Shown here piece after piece: positions 51,048 to 51,222 of a stretch of 51,222 nt of DNA (position 1 is its first letter; each line of letters opens with the position of its first letter). Where the stretch lies: NCBI GenBank assembly GCA_900318795.1, contig ONLU01000027.1, positions 1-51,222 of the forward strand. The letters run 5' to 3'. Source of the DNA: an uncultured Prevotellaceae bacterium. Its GTDB lineage: Bacteria; Bacteroidota; Bacteroidia; Bacteroidales; Bacteroidaceae. The notes below the pieces were generated by a model. That model had not been told where the DNA came from. It saw nothing but the letters and a program-made list of their open reading frames with translations, and did not search any database. A program made the translations under genes and the position numbers.

Positions 51048-51222
51048 TTACTTCTTGTTAGCTCTTTCGATGATGTACTTGTTCGACTGCTTCTTCGGAG
51101 CGCGAGTCTTGAGACCCTTAGCATACAAGCCCTTACGTGAACGGGGATGTCCACCAGACTGACGGCCTTCACCACCACCCATCGGGTGATCGTGCGGGTT
51201 CATAACAACACCACGGTTGTGC
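51048..51222 (-). CDS. rplB: Ribosomal protein L2, C-terminal part (cut by window edge)
   Basis: The last 57 codons of L2 are visible. They contain the highly conserved [16 protein letters not shown] with the peptidyl-transferase-centre His, then [19 protein letters not shown] and the stop. The 5' part lies beyond the right edge. Confidence 0.95.
   Translation of the reverse strand, partial: HNRGVVMNPHDHPMGGGEGRQSGGHPRSRKGLYAKGLKTRAPKKQSNKYIIERANKK

Noticed and set aside
1-51222. tRNA, rRNA, insertion sequence, integrase or prophage genes
   Set aside because: None was recognised by eye; a tRNA scan and an IS search would be needed to exclude small or degraded elements.

Overview
The window looks like a chromosomal segment of a Bacteroidota species close to Prevotella/Segatella. 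The evidence is the Bacteroidetes-type promoter -7 element (TAnnTTTG) in many spacers, the S10-spc-alpha gene order with infA and rpmJ between map and rpsM, DUF4831, a short-form Adk, a free-standing YtrA-type GntR regulator with ABC permeases, and secreted proteins ending in a conserved WYDLNGRKL...KKGVYI..GRKV tail. No tRNA, rRNA, CRISPR array, insertion sequence or prophage gene was recognised.

Layout. 1-5.2 kb is accessory: an XRE repressor gene broken by one base, two adjacent repeat-rich surface proteins and a PIN-type toxin-antitoxin pair, all lying between two copies of a 64-bp terminator-bearing repeat. 5.3-9.7 kb is a MacAB-like efflux operon on the minus strand (ATPase, two permeases, adaptor). 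9.8-12.7 kb is a GntR-controlled ABC exporter operon with a palindrome at its transcription start. 13-27 kb is housekeeping: nadK; pdxJ, a DJ-1 family gene, ispD and recG; two M23 peptidases; hpt-adk-obgE-pgeF; the NAD(P)HX repair gene with a DUF4831 gene; and fba. 27.1-27.8 kb is a gene-poor spacer with palindromes and a coding remnant, followed by an AqpZ-like channel gene. 28.6-38.9 kb has an esterase/HAD fusion, a substrate-binding-domain histidine kinase next to a receiver-receiver-PPDK_N protein, a DASS transporter, gdhA with a 51-bp tandem repeat at its end, an RlpA protein and a glycine-zipper lipoprotein. 39.1 kb to the right edge is the ribosomal protein operon, minus strand, from rplQ back to a partial rplB.

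Two things stand out. First, the ribosomal operon carries four apparent deletions within 9 kb: rpoA is internally deleted and frameshifted, rpsD loses its natural 3' end, the rpsN/rpsH boundary is missing, and rpmC is fused in frame to rpsQ. These genes are essential and an L29-S17 fusion would tie the two ribosomal subunits together, so an assembly defect is the leading explanation. Second, the periplasmic-sensor kinase (29603-31255) has no classical response regulator beside it. Its upstream neighbour (31303-34326) carries one intact and one degenerate receiver domain joined to an isolated PEP-synthase-type ATP-binding domain. The pair may be a signalling unit whose output is an ATP-dependent phosphotransfer enzyme, and it is the best candidate here for an undescribed system.

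Starts were chosen from family length, overlap with neighbours and the position of TAnnTTTG promoters, because Shine-Dalgarno sequences are weak guides in this phylum. All family assignments come from reading motifs; no database search was done.
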